Below are positions 16,477 through 26,191 of a stretch of 38,095 nt of DNA, in pieces. The translations under genes were made by a program, and so were the position numbers. Numbering within the stretch: the stretch's first letter is position 1; each line of letters opens with the position of its first letter. Origin of the DNA: Clostridiaceae bacterium (GTDB lineage: Bacteria > Bacillota > Clostridia > DSM-8532); contig JAAYNA010000086.1 of assembly GCA_012521105.1 (NCBI GenBank), positions 1 to 38,095 of the forward strand, read 5' to 3'. Below the pieces are notes generated by a model. That model was given only the letters and a program-made list of their open reading frames with translations. It did not search any database and was not told where the DNA came from.

Positions 16477-17316
16477 CTAACCCTTTATACCGGTGGAGGC
16501 AATTCCTTCAACAAAATATTTCTGCAAGGCTAAAAATACAATTATTACCGGAATTAACGACATCACTGAGCCTGCCATTATCAGGCCATACTCAGATGAA
16601 TATTGGTTAATAAACATTTTCAGGCCCAGCTGTATTGTTTTCTTGTCCTGAGACTTTAGGTAAATTAATGGTCCCAGGTAGTCATTCCATGTGGCCACAA
16701 AAGTAAAAATAGTTAACGTTGCAATTGCCGGTTTGGACAGTGGAAGCATGATTTTCGCGTAAATACCGTATTCACTCATACCATCAATCCTTGCTGCTTC
16801 GCATAAGGAGTCGGGAATACTTAAATAAAACTGCCTCATCAAAAACACGCCAAAAGCCGAAAAGGCCTGTAAGCAAATAATTGCAAGAAGCTTATCGTTA
16901 AGCCCGAAACTTCTCATCATTAGAAACTGTGGAACCATATAAACCTGCCAGGGCATTGCGATTGTAGCAATATATGCAAAGAAAATCCTGTTTTTGTGAC
17001 TGAAGTCAAGCTTTGCAAAAGCATAGGCAGCAAAACTGCTGGTCAGAATCTGCAAGCCGGTTACAACTATGGTTAAAAATACGGTATTCTGTACATATTT
17101 AAAAAATGGCACTTTAGTCCATATATCTACATAATTCTTCCACCTTGGATTTTCCGGAATCCATACAAAGGGATTCATGTTAAATACTTCCCTGTCCAGT
17201 TTCACAGATGAAGAGAGCATCCACAAAAAGGGCAGTATCATAATCGCAGTCATGATAGCAAGGATTAGATAAAGTATGGTCTTGGAAAGAAATTTCAAAG
17301 CTTTGTTTGATACCAT
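16477..17316 (-). CDS. CUT1 sugar ABC permease, MalG-type (cassette C)
   Basis: A 279-residue permease with six predicted helices, the first at about 12-35. The EAA loop is CEAARIDGMSEYGIYAKI near residue 172, followed by MLPLSKP. The end EGIASTGIKG is standard for MalG-type subunits. It starts 22 bases after the MalF-type stop and is the last gene of the SBP-MalF-MalG operon. Confidence 0.93.
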   Translation of the reverse strand: MVSNKALKFLSKTILYLILAIMTAIMILPFLWMLSSSVKLDREVFNMNPFVWIPENPRWKNYVDIWTKVPFFKYVQNTVFLTIVVTGLQILTSSFAAYAFAKLDFSHKNRIFFAYIATIAMPWQVYMVPQFLMMRSFGLNDKLLAIICLQAFSAFGVFLMRQFYLSIPDSLCEAARIDGMSEYGIYAKIMLPLSKPAIATLTIFTFVATWNDYLGPLIYLKSQDKKTIQLGLKMFINQYSSEYGLIMAGSVMSLIPVIIVFLALQKYFVEGIASTGIKG

Positions 17317-17338
17317 AGCGATACCTCTCGATTATTAA

Positions 17339-18268
17339 TTATTCATTCGCATATTTTGATTGTCCTCTGAACTGGATAAGAGTTACCGTAAGAACCAGAA
17401 CAAAGAGGACCATTGCAACAGCGCTGGAATAACCAAGCTTCCAAAAATTAAAGGCATTCTGGTAGATATAATATACCAGTACCATGGACGATACCGATAA
17501 TGTGTTAGTGCTGCCGCCTGCCAACATGACAGCAATGTCGTAAATTTTGAAACAGTTTATTGTAAGCATAACAGAAACTAAAAAGGTTGTTGGTTTTAGT
17601 CCGGGTAATGTAATATAACGAAACCTTTGCCAGGCGTTTGCACCGTCAATTGTGCCGGCCTCATACAGTTCACGGGGAATGGTTTGCAAACCTGCCAGGA
17701 ACATAACCATATAATATCCCATAAATCTCCATACACTGAACAATATTAACATTACCAATACCAGATTACCTGTAAACCAGTTTGGCAGTTTTTCTTTCGG
17801 TACATTAAATAAATAATAAAGTATAGCATTTACCGGCCCCTTTGAAGAATGGAAAACCATTGTCCATACTGAGGTTACTGCAACCAGGGAAGCTACGTAT
17901 GGGAAAAAACCCAATGTCCTGAAAAAGGCACGCCCTTTTATTTCCTTGTTCAATATAATTGCCAGTCCCAATGAAGTAACAAGGGTCAGCGGTACAGTTC
18001 CAACACTATAGATTATGGTATTCTTCAATGATGCAATAAAGAATTTGTCTTTTACAAGAGCCTGGAAATTTTCCAGACCCACAAATTTTATCGGATTATT
18101 ACCGTCCCATTCCAGGAAAGCCAACAGAAATGCAAAGGTAATGGGTACCAGTGTAAATACCGCGAATCCTATAAAATTAGGTGCTATAAATGAATATGCA
18201 ACCAAATTCTTCTTTAAAGTGCGCCTTTTTCTGGACCTTGCCAATCTATCAGATGTTCCCGAAGCCAT
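17339..18268 (-). CDS. CUT1 sugar ABC permease, MalF-type (cassette C)
   Basis: A 309-residue permease with a basic N-terminus (RLARSRKRRTLKKN) and six helices. The EAA loop YEAGTIDGANAWQRFRYI has Gly at the third EAA position, followed by TLPGLKP. The ATG at 18268 is chosen because GGAAGGAG lies eight bases upstream; the TTG at 18286 overlaps that site. It pairs with the MalG-type subunit just downstream. Confidence 0.92.
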   Translation of the reverse strand: MASGTSDRLARSRKRRTLKKNLVAYSFIAPNFIGFAVFTLVPITFAFLLAFLEWDGNNPIKFVGLENFQALVKDKFFIASLKNTIIYSVGTVPLTLVTSLGLAIILNKEIKGRAFFRTLGFFPYVASLVAVTSVWTMVFHSSKGPVNAILYYLFNVPKEKLPNWFTGNLVLVMLILFSVWRFMGYYMVMFLAGLQTIPRELYEAGTIDGANAWQRFRYITLPGLKPTTFLVSVMLTINCFKIYDIAVMLAGGSTNTLSVSSMVLVYYIYQNAFNFWKLGYSSAVAMVLFVLVLTVTLIQFRGQSKYANE

Positions 18269-18303
18269 ATCCAATTCTCCTTCCAAACCGCATTTTCAGA
18301 AAT

Positions 18304-18327
18304 AAAGCCGGTTATTACACCGGCTTT
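18304..18327 (-). other. Intercistronic hairpin, cassette C
   Basis: A 9-bp stem (AAAGCCGGT / ACCGGCTTT) with a six-base loop between the receptor stop and the permease RBS. ATTTCT follows on the minus strand, a weak T tract, so it may be a partial terminator or a stabiliser of the receptor mRNA. Confidence 0.65.
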
Positions 18328-18368
18328 ACCTGTCTGTCACCAGTACTCATAAGCTTTCAGGCATTTTC

Positions 18369-19703
18369 CTATTTTTTCAGCTTAGCAACTTCTTCATTCA
18401 TTGCGGCGATACCTTCCTCAACTGAGATTTCGCCACTCATAATCATTTTGTGGTATGTATCGAGTATGGCATTTATCTCTGAAACATTCGGTGCATATGG
18501 AACTTCAAGGTAGAGATTTGAAACTTCAAGGGCTTCCTTACTTTGCTCATCTTTCGGAAATCCGTTGAGTCCGGCTATAATTGATTTGACTTCTTCGGTT
18601 GAAATTGCCGGGAAGTTCCCTGTTCTGGCCATAACAGCAGCACCCTCCGGACCGCTTACCCATTTTATAAACTCAAAGGCTTCCTGTTTATGATCCGATA
18701 CAGCGGTGATTGAAAGACCTGTGATTGTTCCAAGGGTGGAACCTGGCTCAACACCTTCGGCATGAGGATATTTAACAATACCCCAGTTGCCGCACAGTTC
18801 AGGATCGTAATCGCCTTTTTCAAGACTGCTTATTAAAGTAGCTATAAACCATGAGCCCATGTTTAACATTGCAATATTGCCATTTGCAAAAGCTGCCGAG
18901 TAGTGTAACCCTTCTGTACTGACATCGGTATAAGGCATTGCAACGCCATCCTTCATCTGGTTCAGTACCATATTGTAATAGGGTTCAAAGAATGAATAAT
19001 CTGAATCAAGTATAGAATGTTTTCCATCAAGAATACCGAATAACTGAACGGCACTTCTCCATGTATGGTAATGTGCACCATACACTTCAGAACCAAATGT
19101 GGTATCGGTTACTTTTCTGGCAAGCTCATCATATTCTTCAAATGTCATATCATTTGTCGGATAGTCCACACCGGCGCGATCAAACACATCTTTATTGTAG
19201 AAAATTACCCAGAAATCGCTTCTGAAAGGTAATTCATACAGTTTCCCGTCCACTGTTACCTGGTCGGTAATACCGCCGAACAGCGACAAATCAATTCCTG
19301 CCGCTTGAATATAGGGTTCCAGCGGTTCCAAAGTATTCTTTTGAACCAGTGTTGCATAACCCGGAACATCCTTAATAGTTACAACATCAAACTCGCTGCC
19401 GCTACCTGACAATTCTGCTGCCAGAACAGTCATATAGTCTGTTGAACCTAAATCTGTATACTCAATGGTTACGTTTGGTTTTACTTTTTTGTACTCTTCA
19501 ATCAGTGCACCCCAATACGGAGTAGAATCATAATCCCAAAGTGCCCATTTTAATGTAATTTTATCCTCAGGGGTTTGTGAACCTCCATCAGACGGCGCAG
19601 TTGTTGGGGTTGCTGTTACTGATCCCGGTTGGGATGAGCAACCGGCAAGCATTGTGACTGCCAGGCTTAAACAGAGAAGAAGAACTAAAACTTTTCTTTT
19701 CAT
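18369..19703 (-). CDS. CUT1 sugar-binding lipoprotein (cassette C)
   Basis: A 444-residue extracellular solute-binding protein (MalE/SBP_bac_1-like) with signal peptide, lipobox LAGC, Cys22 and a Thr/Pro/Ser-rich linker. WALWDYDSTPYW and later IKWVSGPEGAAVMARTGNFPA are typical of the family. AGGAGGAG precedes the ATG. It is the first gene of its operon, with perfect 13-bp tandem repeats (19834-19859) upstream, and is divergent from a YesM/YesN pair that probably controls it. Confidence 0.93.
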   Translation of the reverse strand: MKRKVLVLLLCLSLAVTMLAGCSSQPGSVTATPTTAPSDGGSQTPEDKITLKWALWDYDSTPYWGALIEEYKKVKPNVTIEYTDLGSTDYMTVLAAELSGSGSEFDVVTIKDVPGYATLVQKNTLEPLEPYIQAAGIDLSLFGGITDQVTVDGKLYELPFRSDFWVIFYNKDVFDRAGVDYPTNDMTFEEYDELARKVTDTTFGSEVYGAHYHTWRSAVQLFGILDGKHSILDSDYSFFEPYYNMVLNQMKDGVAMPYTDVSTEGLHYSAAFANGNIAMLNMGSWFIATLISSLEKGDYDPELCGNWGIVKYPHAEGVEPGSTLGTITGLSITAVSDHKQEAFEFIKWVSGPEGAAVMARTGNFPAISTEEVKSIIAGLNGFPKDEQSKEALEVSNLYLEVPYAPNVSEINAILDTYHKMIMSGEISVEEGIAAMNEEVAKLKK

Positions 19704-19833
19704 ACATACTCCTCCTTTTTAAATTTTTATGGGATTGTAAAAAATTATGATCTAATCCAGGATGACAATTCCAATATATATCATTAATAAGTATAAATGA
19801 ATGGCATATATTACTATTTCATTCCTTATTCCA

Positions 19834-19859
19834 TAATTTTCAATACTAATTTTCAATAC
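19834..19859 (-). repeat. Perfect 13-bp tandem direct repeat, candidate YesN site
   Basis: TAATTTTCAATAC occurs twice with no gap (on the minus strand GTATTGAAAATTA twice). It ends about 15 bp upstream of the weak -35 of the receptor gene. AraC-type proteins bind direct repeats in such positions, so the YesN-type regulator at 21893-23494 is the natural candidate (inference). Confidence 0.6.
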
Positions 19860-19934
19860 CCCCAACGATAAACATGTAATATTTTAAAATAAAAATATAA
19901 TATATTACAATTTTATTAAATTTATATTTTTTTG

Positions 19935-19943
19935 TGTTATAAT
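19935..19943 (+). promoter_or_regulatory. Extended -10 promoter of the YesM-type kinase gene
   Basis: TGTTATAAT is an extended -10 (TGnTATAAT) about 70 bp before the kinase ATG; the -35 region is AT-rich and weak. Confidence 0.5.
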
Positions 19944-20014
19944 ACTTTTAAAAGTTATACAGAACCCATCTTTGAGCCTAGTTATATTTAAGGGGGATTG
20001 TTGAGGATAGATTA

Positions 20015-21835
20015 ATGAGGCCGCTTATTAGAACCATTAAGGGTAAAATAATTATCTCAACTCTTTTGTTTTCATTTATTTTATCATCCTTTATTGCCGG
20101 TATCAGTTACAGGGTATATCATGATTATATGCGAAATAATCTTATACAGTCATCAGAACTTAGCCTGCAGGTTATTGCAGATACCATCAACAATGATCTG
20201 AAAAACATTTTTTCTCTCGCAGAATGGTGCCAGGCAAACAGTACCATTGGTGAATTTTCTTTATACGGTTCAAGAACAGCAAAGCAAAAAATAACAGTTT
20301 ACGAATACCTGAACGAACAGTATAACACAAATGATTCGTCGGAATATATTCAAAGGGTCCTGGTCGCAAGTAACAGAAAAGAGTTTGTCCAGATTGTTCT
20401 AATCCGCCACTCGGGTGTTACAGATGTCTTTGATGTTGTTGATAATCTGGACTATTTTGAGGCTGCGCTGAAAAGCAAACCCTATACTTTTGATATGGGG
20501 TTCGTGTACGATCCTTTCAAAATCAGGAACGAACTTACCGTACTCCCGCTCATCCGCCCAATTTACAGTCTCTATGACTCTACCATTTCGGGTTGGGTAT
20601 TTATCTGCATATCCCCCAGCCTTTTTTCAGATGCCATTGATATGTATCATCACAGTAACGGGGAATCCTTATATCTTACTTTGTCGAAAAATACTTATTT
20701 ATACAGGGACGGGGCATTCGTGCCAACAGATTACAGACCGGAATTTTTTGAACAAAACGGCAATGACAATATTTCCGCCCTTTATGACGACACACTGATA
20801 AATACAAGGTACGAACAGAATACATTTTATGTTACGCGCCCGCTTAATACCGCAGGTTGTTATATAACTCTGGAAATTAATGCTATGGAGCTTGTCTCAC
20901 AAACTAAATTTTTCGTTGCCATCCTTATTATAATCTGTTTAATTATTGTTCTGGCAGGTTTTCTTATGTCACTGTTTCTGAACAAAATGGTAAATACACC
21001 GGTTATCAAATTAAAGGGCACCATGACCAAAATAGCAAACGGCGATTTTTCCAGGGATATTACAATTGAGTGGGATAATGAATTTGGGGAAATCGGCAAA
21101 GGAATTAACAAACTGGCTGAAAGCATTAACAATTTAATGCACAGCAGGCTGGAAATGGAGAAGCAAAAAAGAGACTACGAATACCAGATGTTGCAAAGCC
21201 AGATTAATCCGCATTTTCTCTACAACACACTTATGTCGATAAAATGGATGGCAACCATCCAAAACGTCCCCGGTATTGCTGAAATGACAACGGCGTTATC
21301 AAGGCTATTGAAAAATATATCAAAAGGAACAAGACAGTTTGTTCCTCTTTCCGAAGAATTAAGCTTACTTATGGATTATTACACAATTATGAAATATCGA
21401 TACGGCGGAGCAATCACCATTGATATTAAAATCGACAATGAAGAACTTCTTTGCTGTGGTATTTTAAGGTTTACCTTACAACCAATCGTTGAAAATGCCA
21501 TTTTTCATGGCATTGAACCCAAAGGCTCTGCAGGGACAATAAGAATTCATATATTCAGAAACAGCTCGGACGATCTGCAGATTGATATTACCGATGATGG
21601 CATTGGCATGGACGGGGAAATGATAAAATCTTTGCTTTCTGAAAAAGTAAGCAGTGAATCAAGTTTTTTTAAGAAAATTGGAATTTCCAATGTACATAAC
21701 AGGATTCAACTTGAATTTGGCGATAATTACGGGTTATCAATCAGAAGTAAAACAGGCAGCTTTACAACCGTAACCATCCTTCTCCCCGATAAACCCTGCC
21801 GGGCAGAACCTGCGTCTGATACCTGTATTAAATAA
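20015..21835 (+). CDS. YesM/LytS-type sensor histidine kinase
   Basis: A 606-residue membrane kinase. A first helix (about 13-33), an extracellular Cache-like domain, a second helix (about 298-320), HAMP (to about 372), a His_kinase domain with QINPHFLYNT where the phosphoacceptor His is residue 400, and an ATPase domain with the N box QPIVENAIFHG (about 488-498) and DDGIGMD follow in order. It would sense sugar outside or a loaded receptor and phosphorylate the YesN-type regulator encoded 57 bp downstream. It is divergent from the cassette C receptor. GAGGAT precedes the ATG. Confidence 0.94.
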   Translation: MRPLIRTIKGKIIISTLLFSFILSSFIAGISYRVYHDYMRNNLIQSSELSLQVIADTINNDLKNIFSLAEWCQANSTIGEFSLYGSRTAKQKITVYEYLNEQYNTNDSSEYIQRVLVASNRKEFVQIVLIRHSGVTDVFDVVDNLDYFEAALKSKPYTFDMGFVYDPFKIRNELTVLPLIRPIYSLYDSTISGWVFICISPSLFSDAIDMYHHSNGESLYLTLSKNTYLYRDGAFVPTDYRPEFFEQNGNDNISALYDDTLINTRYEQNTFYVTRPLNTAGCYITLEINAMELVSQTKFFVAILIIICLIIVLAGFLMSLFLNKMVNTPVIKLKGTMTKIANGDFSRDITIEWDNEFGEIGKGINKLAESINNLMHSRLEMEKQKRDYEYQMLQSQINPHFLYNTLMSIKWMATIQNVPGIAEMTTALSRLLKNISKGTRQFVPLSEELSLLMDYYTIMKYRYGGAITIDIKIDNEELLCCGILRFTLQPIVENAIFHGIEPKGSAGTIRIHIFRNSSDDLQIDITDDGIGMDGEMIKSLLSEKVSSESSFFKKIGISNVHNRIQLEFGDNYGLSIRSKTGSFTTVTILLPDKPCRAEPASDTCIK

Positions 21836-21892
21836 AATTGCGTTTTTTTACAGGATATTTTAAAATTAATCGGAAAGGATTTTGTTCTTACA

Positions 21893-23494
21893 ATGATTCG
21901 TTTATTAATTGTAGATGATGAGCCATTGGTACAGATAGGGATAAAATCCATGCTGGACTGGGCAGAGCTTGGTATTGAAATATGCGGGACAGCCTCTAAC
22001 GGAAGGGATGCGCTGAATTTAATTGAAAAATACTCTCCACAGATTGTTATAACCGACATTAAAATGCCTATTATGGACGGTCTTGAACTAATGAGACAAT
22101 GCCAGAAAAAATATGGGCGCCTGCCTCTGTTTATTGTGCTTACAAGTTACGAGGAATTCCACCTGGCAAAAGAGGCTCTGTCTCTGCATGCAATAGAGTA
22201 CCTGGTGAAATTTGAATTAACCGGAGAAAATCTTAAGGCTAGCATACATACTGCCCTTGATATTTTGCATGAAGTAACGCGAAGTTCACAATATCAGCTC
22301 CAATCGGTTCCAGCCGAAACCCTTTTATTTCACGAGCGTTTTTTTATTATGCTTTTGCATAACCTGTTTGAAAATGAAGAGCAATTCCGCCTGCAGGCGC
22401 AGACTCTTTCATTGGGTTTTGAAGCAGCAGGCTACCTCGCCTCATACATGGAAATAACCAACCCAAAATCCGATGCTATGGACGCAAAACAACAGCTTAA
22501 CTTCTTTTCCAGCACGCTGCAAATGGTGAAAACGCTGTTACCTAAATATATAAGCTGTTATATTACCGCACTTGACATCCGTCATTTTTCAATTATATTT
22601 TTACTTCCCGAAGATAAATTATCCGATTATTGCAATTTAATACGTAATTCAGTTAAAAATACGACTGTGATGCTTCAAAATTACTACGGTGCATCAATAC
22701 ATGGCTCGGTTGGGCGTCTGGTGGAAAGTCCTTTGGATATTTCCGCCTCTTTTCAGGATTCCAGACAGATCTTCAGCATGTCTTCACCAGATGCACCTCT
22801 GTGCTTTTTTGATGAACAGGATATAAAAGAACCGGTTAAAAATATATTCAATATTTCCATATTTAAAAATGACATAGTCTCGGCATATGAAGAATATGAT
22901 CCTCACCGTTTAAGAAATGTTTTTTCTTCCATCCAGGAACTGTTCAGGGAAAATCCTTCTTATTTTATCCAGGCACTGGATGCTGCCAGCAATATTCTTT
23001 ACCTGTCAATTTCTCTGCTTCCGAATGGTGAAGAACTTGTCTCCAATATTTTCAAGGACAATCCTCAAAGCTATAGGTGCCTTTTTACATTAAACAGCAC
23101 AGATCAGGTATTGCAATGGCTTAACACGCTTTTTGACGGTTTATGTGCATACTTTGTCTCGGAAAAGAAGGATTACAAAAATCAGATTGTTTTAAATGCA
23201 AAGAAATATATAAGAAACAACTATACAGAAAAACTAACTTTGAATGAGGTAGCTGCCGCTATTGGAATTACCCCAAACTATTTAAGTCATTTATTTAAGA
23301 AATACTCGGACTTAGGCTTTATTGAATATGTAAACCATGTAAAAATTAAGGAAGCAAAAAAGATAATGGCTGAAAAGAATATGAAAATATATGAAATAGC
23401 CAACAGTCTTGGTTTTGATAACGCCTTCTACTTCAGTAAAGTATTTAAAAAAGTGGAGGGCTGCTCACCAAGTGAATACAGAAGAAAGCAGTAG
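21893..23494 (+). CDS. YesN-type response regulator with AraC DNA-binding domain
   Basis: A 533-residue two-component regulator. The receiver domain has the acidic pair D8/D9, the phosphoacceptor D55 in VITDIKMP, T84 and K106 (followed by Phe instead of the common Pro). A central region of unknown fold leads to a C-terminal AraC double helix-turn-helix (about 430-533; IYEIANSLGFDNAFYFSKVFKK). GGAAAGGA lies 13 bases before the ATG, a wide spacing that may lower translation relative to the kinase. It probably activates the cassette C promoter. Confidence 0.94.
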   Translation: MIRLLIVDDEPLVQIGIKSMLDWAELGIEICGTASNGRDALNLIEKYSPQIVITDIKMPIMDGLELMRQCQKKYGRLPLFIVLTSYEEFHLAKEALSLHAIEYLVKFELTGENLKASIHTALDILHEVTRSSQYQLQSVPAETLLFHERFFIMLLHNLFENEEQFRLQAQTLSLGFEAAGYLASYMEITNPKSDAMDAKQQLNFFSSTLQMVKTLLPKYISCYITALDIRHFSIIFLLPEDKLSDYCNLIRNSVKNTTVMLQNYYGASIHGSVGRLVESPLDISASFQDSRQIFSMSSPDAPLCFFDEQDIKEPVKNIFNISIFKNDIVSAYEEYDPHRLRNVFSSIQELFRENPSYFIQALDAASNILYLSISLLPNGEELVSNIFKDNPQSYRCLFTLNSTDQVLQWLNTLFDGLCAYFVSEKKDYKNQIVLNAKKYIRNNYTEKLTLNEVAAAIGITPNYLSHLFKKYSDLGFIEYVNHVKIKEAKKIMAEKNMKIYEIANSLGFDNAFYFSKVFKKVEGCSPSEYRRKQ

Positions 23495-23610
23495 GTGCTT
23501 TTATATCTGCGATTCAAGGAAGTTCCAATAATAGGCTGTTATAAAGTCATAACCAGTGGTAGAATAACAATTGATTGCCTAGTATAACATTACAGAGGGG
23601 TTTTTTTATT

Positions 23611-24291
23611 ATGCAATTTTTTAAATATGATATTCATACTCATACATCTGAAGTAAGCAAATGCGGCTTGATATCTTCAAAAGAGCTTGTGCATTTTTAT
23701 AAAAGATTGGGTTTTACCGGTATTTGTGTTACAGATCACTTTTTTAACGGAAACACAACCGTACCGAAAGACCTCCCATGGGAAGTCAGAATTGAGCTTT
23801 TCTGCAGAGGGTTTGAAAATGCTTATAAAGAAGGCAGGAAAATAGGTCTGGATGTATTTTTCGGCTGGGAATATTCTTACAAAGGTACAGATTTTCTAAC
23901 ATTCGGGCTTGATAAGGAATGGCTTTTAAACCATCCCGATCTGCTCAGCCTCAGTGTAAATGATTACTGCGATCTTGTGCGCAGTGACGGAGGGCTTATT
24001 GTCCATGCTCATCCCTTTCGGGAGGCTTTCTATATCTCCAAGATCAGGCTTTTGCCCCGCAAGGTAGATGCTGTTGAAACTATAAATGAAGGCAATACCG
24101 ATTTTGAAAACCAATGTGCAGATGAATATGCGGATATGTATAACCTGATTAAGGTTGCAGGTTCGGACACCCATTCGGATCAGCTGGTCAGAGTTTCAGG
24201 AATACAACTGAGAAGGCGCCTTAAAGATATAAATGATATGATTTCTGCCATTAAAAACAGAGAAACCGATATTTTCACAATCACTGCATAA
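23611..24291 (+). CDS. PHP-domain metal-dependent phosphoesterase-like protein
   Basis: A 226-residue PHP-family hydrolase. The metal-binding motifs are visible in order: DIHTHTSE (7-14), CVTDHF, GWEYSY, HAHPFR and SDTHSD near the end. Relatives hydrolyse phosphoesters such as histidinol phosphate, nucleotides or sugar phosphates; the substrate here is unknown. The start at 23611 follows AGAGGGG; an upstream in-frame start at 23575 lacks a site. It lies between the YesM/YesN pair and cassette D and shares a terminator hairpin with the latter. Confidence 0.85.
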   Translation: MQFFKYDIHTHTSEVSKCGLISSKELVHFYKRLGFTGICVTDHFFNGNTTVPKDLPWEVRIELFCRGFENAYKEGRKIGLDVFFGWEYSYKGTDFLTFGLDKEWLLNHPDLLSLSVNDYCDLVRSDGGLIVHAHPFREAFYISKIRLLPRKVDAVETINEGNTDFENQCADEYADMYNLIKVAGSDTHSDQLVRVSGIQLRRRLKDINDMISAIKNRETDIFTITA

Positions 24292-24293
24292 TC

Positions 24294-24328
24294 AAAAAAA
24301 AGGGAACGGTTATAATCAAATCGTTCCC
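24294..24328 (-). terminator. Rho-independent terminator of cassette D
   Basis: GGGAACG / CGTTCCC stem (24302-24328) followed on the minus strand by eight T. It closes the GH127-receptor-permease operon and probably also the PHP gene from the other side, where the T tract is weaker. Confidence 0.88.
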
Positions 24329-24340
24329 CTTCTCTTAATA

Positions 24341-25231
24341 TCATGTTTTCAGACCGGTAAGGACTATGCCTTCTACAAAGCTTTTCTGCCCTATCAGATA
24401 TATTACGATACCGGGAGCTATTACCATACATGTTGCCGCCATTGCCAGGTTCCACTTTGTACCAAAGGAACCGGTAAAATTAGTTAAGGCAATAGCAAAG
24501 GTAATTTTATTCATATCATTTATATAAATCAACTGTTGCAACAGATCATTCCAAAGCTGAATGAATAACATCAAAATTACAACTGTAATGGCAGGCTTTA
24601 TATTTGGAACAAGAATGGACCAAAGTATACACATACGTGATGCTCCATCTATCTCAGCCGACTCGTCAATCTCTTTTGGTACTGTAGTCATGAACTGACG
24701 AATCAGGTAAATGTTAAAAAAACCGCCACCTGTAAGAAATGGAAGAATAAGCGGCCAATACGTGCCTCCAAGACCTACTATCTTTGTCCAAAAAATATAA
24801 AGAGGGATTAATGTAACCATTCCTGGAAGAAGGATTGTTCCAACACAAAGAGTAAAAATAAGTTTCTTGCCTTTAAATCTTAACCTGGCAAACGCGTAAC
24901 CACAAAAAATAGCGGTTATAGTCCCGAAAGTCACTGCAGGAATAATTATTGTAAATGTATTTTTAAAATATGTCCAATATTTAAAGGTTTCAAGGGTTTT
25001 TGAATAATTCGATACCATCCACTCATAGGGTATGAAAGAAGGTGGGTAGGAATACAGTACACCGTTACTCATAAGGGAAGATCGTATTATCCACCACAGG
25101 GGAAGCAGTACGGCAGCTGCAAAAATAACAACAAATACAAATGCTATCCCGTTCACAATCTTCTCTCTTCGCTGTTTGCTCTTAAAAAACGAACTTTTAA
25201 TAGTATATGTATTGTTTACTGACCCTTCCAT
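24341..25231 (-). CDS. CUT1 sugar ABC permease, MalG-type (cassette D)
   Basis: A 296-residue permease with six predicted helices. The EAA loop reads IDESAEIDGASRMCILWSI, followed by LVPNIKP, and the end is EGIVLTGLKT. GGGAGG precedes the ATG. It begins two bases after the MalF-type stop, so translation is coupled. It is the last gene of the operon that starts with the GH127 enzyme. Confidence 0.93.
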   Translation of the reverse strand: MEGSVNNTYTIKSSFFKSKQRREKIVNGIAFVFVVIFAAAVLLPLWWIIRSSLMSNGVLYSYPPSFIPYEWMVSNYSKTLETFKYWTYFKNTFTIIIPAVTFGTITAIFCGYAFARLRFKGKKLIFTLCVGTILLPGMVTLIPLYIFWTKIVGLGGTYWPLILPFLTGGGFFNIYLIRQFMTTVPKEIDESAEIDGASRMCILWSILVPNIKPAITVVILMLFIQLWNDLLQQLIYINDMNKITFAIALTNFTGSFGTKWNLAMAATCMVIAPGIVIYLIGQKSFVEGIVLTGLKT

Positions 25232-25233
25232 AA

Positions 25234-26169
25234 TTATTTTCCTCCCTCTTCCTCATAAAACAGCCAGTATTTTGATGTCGCAAACAATATTGCGGTAAAT
25301 ATTCCGACCAACACAAAGAATATAGCAGCATATGCGGCCGCATATCCAATTTTATATTTGGTAAATGCATACCTGTAAATAAGATATGACATAAACATTG
25401 AGGCGTTCTGAGGTCCACCGTTTGTTATTGCTAAAGCCGGTGTAACCACCTGAAGGTTAATGATTAATGCCATAAGCAGGTTATAAAATATTATTGGTGA
25501 CATATAGGGTATGGTAATATACCAGAATCTTTGCCATGAATTAGCTCCGTCAATTTCGGCAGCTTCCTGATATACACCCGGAACATTTTGAAGTCCTGCA
25601 AGGAAAATTACAATCAAATTGCCGGCACACCACACTGCAATAAGCGCCAATGAAGGCAATACGTTCTTTGGGCTTTCCAGATATTTAACCGGAGGCAGGC
25701 CAAGCATTCTGTTAATATGATTAAACAAACCGTAATTCAACTCGTATAACCATCGCCATGTAGTATACACTCCAATTGCAGGCAGCATATAAGGTACAAA
25801 GAAAATTGAACGCCATAACGGACGTGCAGGAATATTCATATTAAGTAATATTGCAATAAACAACGAGTATATCATGGAACCTATAACTGCCAGAAATGCG
25901 TATACAAGAGTAGCTTTTAAAGAATCGGTAAAGTAGATATCAATTGTAAACATCTCTTTATAATTATCAAAACCAATGAATTCAGGGGAAGTCATTCCAT
26001 TCCATTTGAACAAACTTAATACAAAAGCCGACAAGGTTGGTATATAACTAATCATCGAAAGCCCCAGAAAAGCCGGTATCAAACATAAATACGCTGTAAT
26101 TGCTTCTTTTCTGCTATTTGTTAAAAAAGGTTTATGTCTTCCAGACTTGATTTGACCTCCATTATTCAT
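25234..26169 (-). CDS. CUT1 sugar ABC permease, MalF-type (cassette D)
   Basis: A 311-residue permease. The EAA loop is YQEAAEIDGANSWQRFWYI, followed by TIPYMSP. The ATG at 26169 is chosen because AAGGAG lies eight bases upstream; an in-frame GTG at 26214 would place the start inside the 15-bp hairpin at 26192-26227, which supports the shorter form. It pairs with the MalG-type subunit and the receptor at 26254-27666. Confidence 0.92.
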   Translation of the reverse strand: MNNGGQIKSGRHKPFLTNSRKEAITAYLCLIPAFLGLSMISYIPTLSAFVLSLFKWNGMTSPEFIGFDNYKEMFTIDIYFTDSLKATLVYAFLAVIGSMIYSLFIAILLNMNIPARPLWRSIFFVPYMLPAIGVYTTWRWLYELNYGLFNHINRMLGLPPVKYLESPKNVLPSLALIAVWCAGNLIVIFLAGLQNVPGVYQEAAEIDGANSWQRFWYITIPYMSPIIFYNLLMALIINLQVVTPALAITNGGPQNASMFMSYLIYRYAFTKYKIGYAAAYAAIFFVLVGIFTAILFATSKYWLFYEEEGGK

Positions 26170-26191
26170 GCCAAGAACTCCTTTTATATCC

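Larger units (their letters stand above)
19704..20014. other. Divergent control region of cassette C
   Basis: A 311-bp stretch without a gene, between receptor and histidine kinase. It holds a minus-strand TATACT (19795-19790) with a poor -35 as expected for an activator-dependent promoter, the tandem repeats at 19834-19859, and an extended -10 for the kinase gene at 19935-19943. Confidence 0.65.
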
